Shown: positions 18,491 to 25,943 of the stretch, one piece after another | How the letters are laid out: every line of letters starts with the position of its first letter | How positions within the stretch are numbered: the first letter of the stretch is position 1 | Origin: Komagataeibacter xylinus | GTDB taxonomy: Bacteria; Pseudomonadota; Alphaproteobacteria; Acetobacterales; Acetobacteraceae | DNA: 64,000 bases | Direction of reading: 5' to 3' | Assembly (NCBI RefSeq): GCF_009834365.1 | Contig: NZ_CP041348.1 | Coordinates: 1,736,501 to 1,800,500, forward strand | Made by a program: the position numbers and the translations under genes | Notes under the pieces: generated by a model | The model's input: the letters and a program-made list of their open reading frames with translations, nothing else | Told to the model about the DNA's origin: nothing | Database searches by the model: none

Positions 18491-19831
18491 ATGACCCTAC
18501 CCATTTTTGATCTTTGTCTGAAAAATGGCAGCGTTGTCCTGCCTGACGCCACGGTCGTGACCGATGTTTACGTGCGTGACGGGCGTATTGCCCGCATTGG
18601 CGGCCAGGGCGATGCGGGCCGGGTCATTGACTGCACGGGGCTGACTGTCCTGCCGGGCGTGATCGACACGCAGGTCCATTTTCGTGAGCCGGGGCTGACA
18701 GCTGCGGAAGATCTGGCCACCGGCAGCCTCGCCGCCGTGATGGGTGGCGTGACCGCCGTGTTTGAAATGCCCAACACCAAGCCTGCCACCGACTGCCCCG
18801 AGGCGGTTGTGGCCAAGCTTGAGCATGCGCGCGGGCGCATGTGGTGCGACCATGCCTTTTACGTTGGGGCCACGACCGATAACGCCGATCGCTGCGCCGA
18901 ACTGGAAATGTTGCCGGGCACGGCGGGGATCAAGATTTTCATGGGTTCTTCCACCGGCAACCTGCTGGTGTCCGATGATGCGGTGCTTGAGCGGGTGCTG
19001 CGCTCGGGCCGCCGCCGTGTCGCGATCCATGCCGAGGACGAGACCCGCCTGCTTGAGCGCATGAATGAGCGCAGGGCAGGCGATCCGTCGAGCCACCCGG
19101 TCTGGCGCGATGATGAAACGGCCATGCGCGCAACACAGCGCATCGTGCAACTGGCGCGGCGCACGGGGCGGCGCATCCATGTGCTGCATATCACCACACC
19201 GGCTGAATATGAGTTCCTGGCAGGTCACAAGGACATTGCCAGTTGCGAGGTCACGCCGCAGCACCTGACGCTGGCGGCCGAGGATGCCTATCCCCGGCTG
19301 GGCACGCTGGCGCAGATGAATCCGCCCATCCGTGGCCAGAAATATCGTGATGGACTGTGGTACTGGCTGGGCCAGGGCGTGCCCGACATTATCGGTTCCG
19401 ACCATGCGCCCCATCCGCTCGCGGCCAAGCAGCGCGCCTATCCCGATACCCCTTCGGGCATGCCGGGGGTGCAGACCCTGCTGCCGCTCATGCTTGACCA
19501 CGTAGCCAAGGGGAGGCTGTCGCTGCGCCGGCTGGTGGACATGACATCGGCTGGCCCGCAGCGCCTGTTCGGGCTGGTGCGCAAGGGACGCATCGCGGTG
19601 GGGTATGACGCGGATTTCTCGGTGGTCGATCTGGCTGCGCGCTGGACGGTGCAGCAGGAATGGCTGGCCTCCAAATGTGGCTGGTCGCCTTTTGTTGGCG
19701 CAGAACTGACCGGTCGCCCCATGGGCACCATCATCCGCGGCAATGTAGTCATGTGGGAAAATCAGGTCGCGCCCACCGCGCAGGGTGCGCCGCTGTTGTT
19801 TGAAGCTACGGATCGCCCGCTGACCGCCTGA
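18491..19831 (+). CDS. pyrC: Dihydroorotase (class I-like)
   Basis: This 446-residue amidohydrolase should cyclise carbamoyl aspartate to dihydroorotate in pyrimidine synthesis. Seen: VIDTQVHFREPGLT (the first histidine of the HxH metal pair is Gln61), EMPNTKPAT, GIKIFMGSSTGN (carboxylated lysine), AIHAEDE, VLHITT and GSDHAPH. The Q-for-H change recurs, to my knowledge, in an alphaproteobacterial dihydroorotase branch; an allantoinase-like or non-catalytic role cannot be excluded. ATG at 18491 follows AGGATAATTCC. Its last 188 bp are duplicated at 22140. Confidence 0.85.
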   Translation: MTLPIFDLCLKNGSVVLPDATVVTDVYVRDGRIARIGGQGDAGRVIDCTGLTVLPGVIDTQVHFREPGLTAAEDLATGSLAAVMGGVTAVFEMPNTKPATDCPEAVVAKLEHARGRMWCDHAFYVGATTDNADRCAELEMLPGTAGIKIFMGSSTGNLLVSDDAVLERVLRSGRRRVAIHAEDETRLLERMNERRAGDPSSHPVWRDDETAMRATQRIVQLARRTGRRIHVLHITTPAEYEFLAGHKDIASCEVTPQHLTLAAEDAYPRLGTLAQMNPPIRGQKYRDGLWYWLGQGVPDIIGSDHAPHPLAAKQRAYPDTPSGMPGVQTLLPLMLDHVAKGRLSLRRLVDMTSAGPQRLFGLVRKGRIAVGYDADFSVVDLAARWTVQQEWLASKCGWSPFVGAELTGRPMGTIIRGNVVMWENQVAPTAQGAPLLFEATDRPLTA

Positions 19832-19882
19832 ATGCGGTGACCTGAAAAGATTGCATAAGCACAAGATAATCAAAAAGTCTGG

Positions 19883-19910
19883 ACGCCGCTTTTCTGAAGG
19901 AAGGCGGCGT
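19883..19910 (+). repeat. Half palindromic element after pyrC, terminator-like
   Basis: ACGCCGC and GCGGCGT pair around an A/T-rich loop, preceded by AAAAAGTCTGG and followed by TATTTTAATA. This matches one hairpin plus the tail of the dispersed element and lies 51 bp after the pyrC stop. Relative to its gene it has the same orientation as the copies at 37.6, 42.5 and 47.4 kb. The T-rich 3' flank makes termination likely. Confidence 0.6.
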
Positions 19911-20540
19911 TATTTTAATATATTTAAGTAAATATTTGTAAAATCTGTTAACAGAAGCCTTATGCATTGCAGGTCATTGCATTGAAAGGCGTTCTTGCGT
20001 CTATCCAGACAACATGCCCAAGACGTGGCAGGCCGGTTTTTTAAACCGGCCAGACAGGCCATGAGTGGATTTTGTGAGGAGCGTGTTGATTTTCAATCAG
20101 ATGCCGGTGCCTGTAGCCCATCCGGGCAGGCAATTGGTCGATTGTTTTTCAGGCATGTCACGGTTTGACGCCAAACCTTTAAGGCCAAAGGTGGTTATGG
20201 AGGAGGCTTCACCCGCAAGGCCAGCTTCTATGCATCGTAACGTGCCTGTGCACATGCTTCCTGAGCCCGATAACGCGTATTGCGCACAAGGATGATCATC
20301 ACGGCGTCTGTATCCATGATTTCAAGGCATTGTTAGATCAAAAAAACTTTTTGAATCAGTTATTTATTATAATAACATTGCATATACTGTATATATCCCT
20401 ATATCCGTAATTCTTTATTTAAAAAGAAAGTATTAATATTAGTTTCACCAGAAATATTCATACAATTGTAAAAAAAATGCAAATTGCATCCCTTAGACAT
20501 GTAATGTAATGATTTGAAAAATTTTGAAACGTTTTGAAAC
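19911..20540. other. AT-rich gene-free stretch at the left of the insert
   Basis: I see no credible gene in this 630-bp stretch. A 76-codon frame at 20065 has no family resemblance and no ribosome site. A perfect hairpin (GGCCGGTTT-TTT-AAACCGGCC) lies at 20031-20051. From about 20330 the sequence becomes very rich in A/T and probably holds the promoter of the membrane protein gene at 20541. Confidence 0.45.
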
Positions 20541-21911
20541 ATGGGAACAATGGATTATAGAAGTAATTATCTTACGCCATTATGTTTTTCATCTCTCATG
20601 GCCTGTGTTTCAAGCTGCGTGTTTTTTCCGGGGTTCATGAGCTTCGATTCCTTTTACCAGTATGGGCAGGCCCTTGGGCTGGAACCCCTTAACGATGCCC
20701 ATCCACCCATCATGGCCTATATCTGGGGGGTGCTATGTCATGTGGTGAAATCACCCGGAACATTGCTGTTTTTTGATCAGATCATTTACTGGGCGGCCAT
20801 TTTTCTCTTTTCGTGCGCCGTGTTCGTACGGCCATGGCATCGTGTGATCATGATTGCGGTCTTGGGCCTCTGGCCGCCGCTTTACATCATTTCGCTCCAT
20901 CTATGGGCTGATGCGGGCATGATGGCCTTTCTGGCGCTTGCTGTTGCATGCCTGGCGATCCAGAGCACCGACGAGAGAAAACGCTGGCTTGTCATGGCAG
21001 GGATAGCCTTATTTGTTGCTGCGGCCTTACGGCATAATGCCATAACCGGCGTTATTCCTTTGCTCTGTTATATTGCATGGCGTTTTGCAAAGAATTTTCC
21101 TGTACCAGTTTCGGCCTTTATAAAAATTCTCTGTTCTTTATCCCTGATTTTGGTGATTGGCCTGAAAACCCTGACAATTGGCATCCAGCACCTGCCGCAA
21201 CTGGGCTCAATTTTTGTATGGGATCTGGTGGCGATCAGTGTGGCTGAAAATAAAGATGTCATTCCTGATTATGTTTCAAAGAAAGCCGGCCCGAATTTTG
21301 TCGGGCGCTTACGCTCTCACTGGAGCCCTGACGTAAATATACCTGGATTCAGTGAAGTTTCTCCTGACGTAACCCCTGTGCAGGAAAAGCAACTGATCAA
21401 GGACTGGATTATAGCAGTAATTAATAATCCTGGTGCATATCTTGCCCATCGGATGCACGTGGTTGGAAATATTCTCGACCTGAGGCATGGTGTTTATTAC
21501 CCATATCAATATATTGGTATAGATCAACCAAATCCATATGGAATTGATTTCACTTTCAAAAATCTTGTTCATAAAATAATGCACTCAGTATTCGATAAAG
21601 AAACAAAGTTGATAATATATAGGGTATGGATTTATGATTTGTTGGCGTTGTTGTTAATATTTTTCTATTTATATAAATTATTAGTTACCCATGAAGCGGG
21701 TTATTTTGGTGCATTGCCTGCCATAACCGCATTAAGCGGCATTATGATAGAACTGCCCCTCTTCATTCTTGCTCCGGCATGTGATTACCGATATTCGATC
21801 TGGGTTGTTTTCAGTGCCATTCTTGCGCTTGTCCTGACAATCTGTGGACGGTACATGAAAAATCGGGTTTCTAATTCTACTGCCCTTGAGGCTGTGAGTA
21901 TTGAAGCATAA
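20541..21911 (+). CDS. Polytopic membrane protein, GT-C glycosyltransferase-like
   Basis: This 456-residue protein has about ten hydrophobic segments. Near the N-terminus it carries FMSFDSFYQYGQA and, after the first loop, LNDAHPPIMAYIW; an acidic residue with a following HPP is common in GT-C type lipid-linked sugar transferases and mannosyltransferase-like proteins. A large hydrophilic loop occupies about residues 230-320. Codon use and base composition are far more A/T-rich than in the neighbours, and the gene lies between pyrC and a diverged pyrC 3' fragment, so recent horizontal gain is likely. The donor, sugar and acceptor are unknown. The start may be ATG at 20541 or 20550. Confidence 0.6.
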   Translation: MGTMDYRSNYLTPLCFSSLMACVSSCVFFPGFMSFDSFYQYGQALGLEPLNDAHPPIMAYIWGVLCHVVKSPGTLLFFDQIIYWAAIFLFSCAVFVRPWHRVIMIAVLGLWPPLYIISLHLWADAGMMAFLALAVACLAIQSTDERKRWLVMAGIALFVAAALRHNAITGVIPLLCYIAWRFAKNFPVPVSAFIKILCSLSLILVIGLKTLTIGIQHLPQLGSIFVWDLVAISVAENKDVIPDYVSKKAGPNFVGRLRSHWSPDVNIPGFSEVSPDVTPVQEKQLIKDWIIAVINNPGAYLAHRMHVVGNILDLRHGVYYPYQYIGIDQPNPYGIDFTFKNLVHKIMHSVFDKETKLIIYRVWIYDLLALLLIFFYLYKLLVTHEAGYFGALPAITALSGIMIELPLFILAPACDYRYSIWVVFSAILALVLTICGRYMKNRVSNSTALEAVSIEA

Positions 21912-22139
21912 TGCTCGTACTTCTCTGACGGTACCAGAAAATCATGAAAACCGTCCGTTGGAGGTTCTTCGGTGGGGGCTTGCCCTTCGGACGGATCAGG
22001 TAGTGTCATAAAAGACAGACTGCCTCATGCTCATTACAAACACCAATGTAGTCCGGCCCGTTATCCAGAACCTCACAGGCCCTAAAACCTGCCAGGTGCC
22101 ACTTTCTTGAAAGGAGCACTTTTTTTGAAGTTTTCCAAA
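21912..22139. other. Unassigned junction DNA between membrane gene and pyrC fragment
   Basis: No gene is evident. An inverted repeat CCGTCCG ... CGGACGG spans roughly 21951-21999. A minus-strand frame with protein-like composition (GFRACEVLDNGPDYIGVCN) could be a remnant of a lost gene. The last bases (about 22100-22135) are weakly like the dispersed palindromic element. This may be scar tissue of an insertion event. Confidence 0.35.
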
Positions 22140-22327
22140 GGACGGTGCGGCAGGAATGGCTGGCCCCGAAATGTGGCCGGTCGCCTTTTGCGGGCGAAGA
22201 ACTGACCGGTCGCCCCATGGGCATCATCATCCGCGGCAATGTGGTCATGTGGAAAAACGAGATCGCGCCCACCGCGCAGGGTGAGCCGCTGCTGTTTGAA
22301 GCCATGGATCGCCCGCGCGAAGCCTGA
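22140..22327 (+). pseudogene. Diverged duplicate of the pyrC 3' end
   Basis: The 188 bp from 22140 to the TGA at 22327 align without gaps to the last 188 bp of pyrC (19644-19831), with about 22 differences by hand count (near 88% identity). The encoded tail (RQEWLAPKCGRSPFAGEELT, then GRPMGIIIRGNVVMW) matches the dihydroorotase C-terminus in frame, including the stop. No start or body of the gene is present, so it cannot give an enzyme. It marks the right edge of the AT-rich insert. Confidence 0.85.
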
Positions 22328-22357
22328 CACCACGGATGAAGCGCCTGTTACGGGCTG

Positions 22358-22972
22358 TCAGGCCTGGATTGGGGGGGCGGTGGGGTCAAACAGGCCCGCC
22401 AGATAGGTCGAAACTCCCGCCGTGCTGCCCGGACTGGCGACTTCCAGCAGACTCATGCCCTCCACGATGGAAAGGATAGCCGCCGCCCGCCCAGGCTGGG
22501 CACCCGTGGGCGGTGTGGTCAGGCGTGAGTCGATCCATGCCATCCAGGTCCGGACCACATCGCGCGCGATGCTGTCATAGGGCTGGACCCCTCTGGCGCC
22601 ACGGGCGATGACATCGGTCCATACCTGCATGAAGGGGGCCACGTCCGCCTCATGAGCCAGCGAGAGCACACGGGTCAGGAACTGCCCGGGTGAAAGGCGT
22701 GGCCCTGTACTGTGCTCCGCCAGCAGGCGGCTCAGGCGATTACTGATTTCATGCAGTACGGCCAGAATCATCTGCTCACGGGTCGTAAAATAATAAAGCA
22801 GCATGCGGTCACTGGTGCCCAGTCTGGCTGCCAGGGCGCGCACGCTCATATCCCCCAACCCTTCATGCAGGATAATTGTTGCAATCTCAGCAGTCAGGGC
22901 CGCGTGGCGGGTCGCCTTATCGCCCCGGGCGGTGGGGCGCTTGACGCGCGGGCCGTCTTTAGGCGTTTTCAT
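22358..22972 (-). CDS. TetR-family transcriptional regulator
   Basis: This 204-residue repressor starts at ATG 22972 (MKTPKDGPRVKRPTARGDKA). The N-terminal DNA-binding helix-turn-helix is clear: HEGLGDMSVRALAARLGTSD, then RMLLYYFTTREQMILAVL. The C-terminal ligand-binding part is unassigned. It is transcribed away from the small membrane protein at 23040, and two palindromes in the 67-bp gap are its probable operators, so it should repress both itself and that neighbour. Confidence 0.88.
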   Translation of the reverse strand: MKTPKDGPRVKRPTARGDKATRHAALTAEIATIILHEGLGDMSVRALAARLGTSDRMLLYYFTTREQMILAVLHEISNRLSRLLAEHSTGPRLSPGQFLTRVLSLAHEADVAPFMQVWTDVIARGARGVQPYDSIARDVVRTWMAWIDSRLTTPPTGAQPGRAAAILSIVEGMSLLEVASPGSTAGVSTYLAGLFDPTAPPIQA

Positions 22973-22979
22973 GCAGAAA

Positions 22980-23024
22980 ATGTAGCATGTGCTACATAGT
23001 TCTGATATGTAGTGGGTGCTACAT
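22980..23024. promoter_or_regulatory. Tandem TetR operators
   Basis: Two 18-bp sites lie 27 bp apart in the divergent gap. The first (22980-22997) is ATGTAGCA-TG-TGCTACAT with perfect 8-base arms. The second (23007-23024) is ATGTAGTG-GG-TGCTACAT with six of eight arm pairs. Both probably bind the TetR dimer encoded alongside and overlap the two divergent promoters. Confidence 0.75.
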
Positions 23025-23039
23025 AAGAAAGGACGAACC

Positions 23040-23447
23040 ATGATGCTCCGCCCACGGCAGATCGTGATCTGCACATCGCTTGCCGTTTCCTTCTGGTTGC
23101 TGGCGACACTCTATATTCGCTTCATGCCTGTGTTCGTGACCGATCCCCTGCAGGGGAATATCGGGTTCATGACCAGCATTCCGGTCTGCTGGTTCTGTAT
23201 CTGGCTGACCGTCCGCCTGGCCCGGCTCGAGCCGCAGCAGATCCTTGCGGGCTGCCTGCTTGTACTGGCCGATGCCATGATGATTGACGGCATCGTGCTG
23301 CGCTGGTTTCACGCAGTCTACACAACTGATGAACGGACCGCACGCCTTGGCGCGGCGTGGCTGCTATGGGGATATGGGATTAGTGCGTGGATTGCCCTTT
23401 TCGTGGCAAACCGCAGGGCCCGCCTGCATCAGGCCCCTGACAGGTGA
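23040..23447 (+). CDS. Small membrane protein (DUF5367-like), TetR-controlled
   Basis: The 135-residue protein has four hydrophobic segments (for example IVICTSLAVSFWLLATLYI and WLLWGYGISAWIALFVANR) and no enzyme motif. ATG at 23040 has AGGA seven bases upstream. Length and layout recall DUF5367 proteins; that is a guess. Pairing with a divergent TetR gene and double operator suggests a stress- or compound-induced function. Confidence 0.6.
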   Translation: MMLRPRQIVICTSLAVSFWLLATLYIRFMPVFVTDPLQGNIGFMTSIPVCWFCIWLTVRLARLEPQQILAGCLLVLADAMMIDGIVLRWFHAVYTTDERTARLGAAWLLWGYGISAWIALFVANRRARLHQAPDR

Positions 23448-23526
23448 TCATGGGCGCATACGATCACGCCCCGCCTGCCATATGCAGCGGATGACCTGAT
23501 GAGTGCAGCAATTTCAATGAATTGAA

Positions 23527-23602
23527 TGGTGCCCAAGACCGGGATCGAACCAGTGACACTGCGATTTTCAGTCGCATGCTCTACCAACTGAGCTACTTGG
23601 GC
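23527..23602 (-). tRNA. tRNA-Phe (anticodon GAA)
   Basis: The minus strand gives a 76-nt cloverleaf with encoded CCA: acceptor GCCCAAG/CTTGGGC with discriminator A, D arm AGCTCAGTTGGTAGAGC, anticodon loop CTGAAAA within GCGA/TCGC, and T loop GGTTCGATCCC. It lies just after yacG, as in many alphaproteobacteria. Confidence 0.97.
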
Positions 23603-23660
23603 ACCGGGCCGTTGGTCCGGCTAGGTCATGGGGCAGGGCCGCATGACGTTGGAAAAGCGT

Positions 23661-23870
23661 TTAACCCACCTCATCATCGGGATCAACCCGTCTTGTGTAT
23701 TTTTCATCCATTTCGGAGGGAATTTCAGTAGAGGGCACGCGATACTGCCCCGAGAACCAGCGCCCGAGGTCCACATCCGCGCAGCGCCGCGAGCAGAACG
23801 GCCGGTAGCGCGGGTGGGCCGGCTGGCCACAGATGGGGCAGGGGGCGGCTTTGGGGGCTAGCGCGGTCAT
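23661..23870 (-). CDS. yacG: DNA gyrase inhibitor YacG
   Basis: This 69-residue zinc protein shows the YacG pattern CPICGQP ... FCSRRCADVDLGRWFSGQYR, with four cysteines as C-x2-C and C-x3-C. In E. coli YacG binds GyrB and blocks gyrase. Its ATG at 23870 overlaps the rng stop (ATGA), implying coupled translation. The acidic tail (STEIPSEMDEKYTRRVDPDD) is typical. Confidence 0.9.
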   Translation of the reverse strand: MTALAPKAAPCPICGQPAHPRYRPFCSRRCADVDLGRWFSGQYRVPSTEIPSEMDEKYTRRVDPDDEVG

Positions 23871-24985
23871 GGTTCAAATCTCCAGCCATGGGCGGGCAGG
23901 GCCGTGTCGGCAACGGGCTGGAGCACGCGCCCGGTCAGGCGCATGAAGTCTTCCACCCAGGCCGGATGGTCCTGCATCATCTGCATGATACCATAACCAC
24001 AGGCCAGCCGCACGGGCTGGCCGTTGGGCGGCATGCCGCGATAGGCCTGCATCTGCCCGCGCAGGGCATGCAGCATGCGGCCCTCGCGCGAATGGAACAG
24101 CTCATGCAGCGGAGGGTGCACGCGCGGGCGCACGATCTCGGCCAGGCCCAGCGCCGTAAAACCCAGAAAGCGCGGGCGCAGCGGGTCATCGCGCAGCACG
24201 GTCTCGATCGTGTCACCCAGCGCGCGGCGCTTGCGGATGGCAAGCCCCGCCACGTCAACCACAATTGCGCCCGACAGGTTGCGCAGCCGCAACTGGCGCA
24301 TCAGGTCGGGCAGGGCATCGCGGTTGGCAGCAAACTGCGCGGTCTGCTTGGGGCGGCGGTCCATGCTGGTGGCCGCTCCCCCATCCATGTCGATCGCAAC
24401 AAGGGCCGGGGTGGGCGTAATGCTGGCCGACATGCCGCCGGGCAGGGGCACGGTGGCTTCCTCCAGCGCATCGGCCTGCGCGCGCAGGTCGCTGTCAAAG
24501 GCGGAACTGGCGCGTGACAGGCGCGGGTGCAGGCTGGCAGGCAGCAAGGTAGCAATAGCTGCGTCATCAATGACGATGGGGGCATCGGGGTAACGGGTGG
24601 CCAGCCGCTCCAGCGGGGTGGGACCGCGTCGTAACAGCCGGGGATCGGCACCGCCGGGCAGGTCGGGGGGCAGGTTGCGCGCGCCAAGCCGCACGCCCTT
24701 GCCGCCCTGTGCGCTGCGGGTGACGGTGACAAGTACCGTCTGCCCCTGCGTCAGAGGACCAAGCCCTTCCGAATCGGGCAGGAAGCCCGCCTGTTCCTGC
24801 CCTGGCAGGGTGACAAACGTGCCCCCGAGCGCAGGCGCATGCGCGCTGACACGGGCGCGGTAAATATCGCCCACCCCATCGGGCATGTCAGGCCGCCACA
24901 GGGCGAATTCCTGCAACACGCCATCAAGGGCTACGGCAATGCGGATTTCACCCGGGCTGCTGCTGGCGCAGATGCGCGCGCTCAC
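23867..24985 (-). CDS. rng: Ribonuclease E/G family protein, short form
   Basis: The 372-residue protein starts at GTG 24985, whose bases overlap the maf stop (GTGA). GAAGGGAAG lies about nine bases upstream. An S1-like part (GDIYRARVSAHAPALGGTFV) is followed by the catalytic region with the two aspartates expected to hold Mg: ALVAIDMDGG (usually NSG) and GAIVVDVAGL. It is about 115 residues shorter than E. coli RNase G, and the zinc-link CPxC motif is absent. It should be an endoribonuclease for rRNA or mRNA processing, though the changed motif leaves activity open. Confidence 0.82.
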   Translation of the reverse strand: MSARICASSSPGEIRIAVALDGVLQEFALWRPDMPDGVGDIYRARVSAHAPALGGTFVTLPGQEQAGFLPDSEGLGPLTQGQTVLVTVTRSAQGGKGVRLGARNLPPDLPGGADPRLLRRGPTPLERLATRYPDAPIVIDDAAIATLLPASLHPRLSRASSAFDSDLRAQADALEEATVPLPGGMSASITPTPALVAIDMDGGAATSMDRRPKQTAQFAANRDALPDLMRQLRLRNLSGAIVVDVAGLAIRKRRALGDTIETVLRDDPLRPRFLGFTALGLAEIVRPRVHPPLHELFHSREGRMLHALRGQMQAYRGMPPNGQPVRLACGYGIMQMMQDHPAWVEDFMRLTGRVLQPVADTALPAHGWRFEP

Positions 24986-25611
24986 GAAAGCCAGCTTCCC
25001 TTCTGCCCGCGCAGCAACTGGGCGGTCTCGAACAGGGGCAGGCCCACAATGCCGGTATAGCTGCCCGACAGAAAGCGCACGAACGCTGCCGCATGGCCCT
25101 GTATGGCGTAGCCGCCCGCCTTGCCCTGCCAGTCGCCTGCGGCAATGAGCGCATCGATCTGTGTGGGGGTCAGGCGCGAGAAAGTGACCGTGCTGGCCAC
25201 AATGCGGCTGCCTGCACGCCCTGCCGCCCATGCAGCGGTGGGGCGCAGGGCGATGGCGGTAAAAACGGTATGGCGGCGGCCCGAAAGCCGTTCGAGGCAG
25301 GCGCGCGCCGTCTGCTCATCTTCCGCCTTGGGCAGGATGCGGCGGCCAAGGGCCACGACCGTATCGGCTGCCAGCACGAGTGCGGGGCCTTCGATCTGAC
25401 CAGCCACATGCGCCGCCTTTTCAGCGGCGAGGCGCCCGGCGTAGGTGCGGGGCAGTTCATCGCGCCCGGGCGTTTCATCGATATTGGCTGGAAAGACCTG
25501 ACCGGGCACAAGCCCGATCTGGCGCAGCAGGTCAAGCCTGCGGGGTGAAGCCGAGGCAAGGACAAGCCGCGCCTCCGCCGCCGCGCCATCGGGCGCGGGG
25601 GTTCCGGTCAT
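24982..25611 (-). CDS. maf: Maf-family nucleotide pyrophosphatase
   Basis: This protein of about 209 residues shows Maf motifs: LVLASASPRRLDLLRQIGL at the N-terminus, ADTVVALGRRILPKAEDEQTA, SGRRHTVFTA and KAGGYAIQGHAAAFV. Maf enzymes hydrolyse modified or non-canonical nucleoside triphosphates. ATG at 25611 is used; an in-frame TTG at 25620 is possible. It sits between infA (16 bp upstream) and rng (overlapping). Confidence 0.92.
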   Translation of the reverse strand: MTGTPAPDGAAAEARLVLASASPRRLDLLRQIGLVPGQVFPANIDETPGRDELPRTYAGRLAAEKAAHVAGQIEGPALVLAADTVVALGRRILPKAEDEQTARACLERLSGRRHTVFTAIALRPTAAWAAGRAGSRIVASTVTFSRLTPTQIDALIAAGDWQGKAGGYAIQGHAAAFVRFLSGSYTGIVGLPLFETAQLLRGQKGSWLS

Positions 25612-25627
25612 GACCGACAAGGGCGGC

Positions 25628-25846
25628 TTACTTGAAGCGGAAGGTGATGCGACCCTTTGTCAGGTCATAAGGCGTCATTTCCACATTCACGCGGTCACCG
25701 GCGAGCACGCGGATGCGGTTCTTGCGCATCTTGCCGCTGGTATGCGCGAGGATGGTGTGCTCGTTGTCCAGTGTAACGCGGAACATGGCATTGGGCAGCA
25801 GTTCGGTAACCGTGCCGCTGAATTCGATCATGTCTTCTTTAGACAT
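25628..25846 (-). CDS. infA: Translation initiation factor IF-1
   Basis: This 72-residue S1/OB-fold protein ([20 protein letters not shown], then [20 protein letters not shown]) matches bacterial IF-1 throughout and ends [11 protein letters not shown]-1 binds the ribosomal A site during initiation. AAGGA lies before the ATG at 25846. It heads the infA-maf-rng-yacG group. Confidence 0.97.
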   Translation of the reverse strand: MSKEDMIEFSGTVTELLPNAMFRVTLDNEHTILAHTSGKMRKNRIRVLAGDRVNVEMTPYDLTKGRITFRFK

Positions 25847-25943
25847 CGTGTCCTTCAATCATCAAAAGTGCCGTCCTGCCGCGGGCCCGCGGCGCAGTAC
25901 GGTTGGTTTATGTGGGGAGACTCGCCGCCGGGGTCAAGTTCCG

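Noticed and set aside
20065..20295. 76-codon frame in the AT-rich stretch after pyrC
   Set aside because: There is no ribosome site, no family resemblance and mixed composition; it is not enough to call a gene.
22006..22333. Minus-strand frames opposite the pyrC 3' fragment
   Set aside because: They repeat the antisense of the dihydroorotase C-terminus, and the same antisense frame exists opposite intact pyrC.
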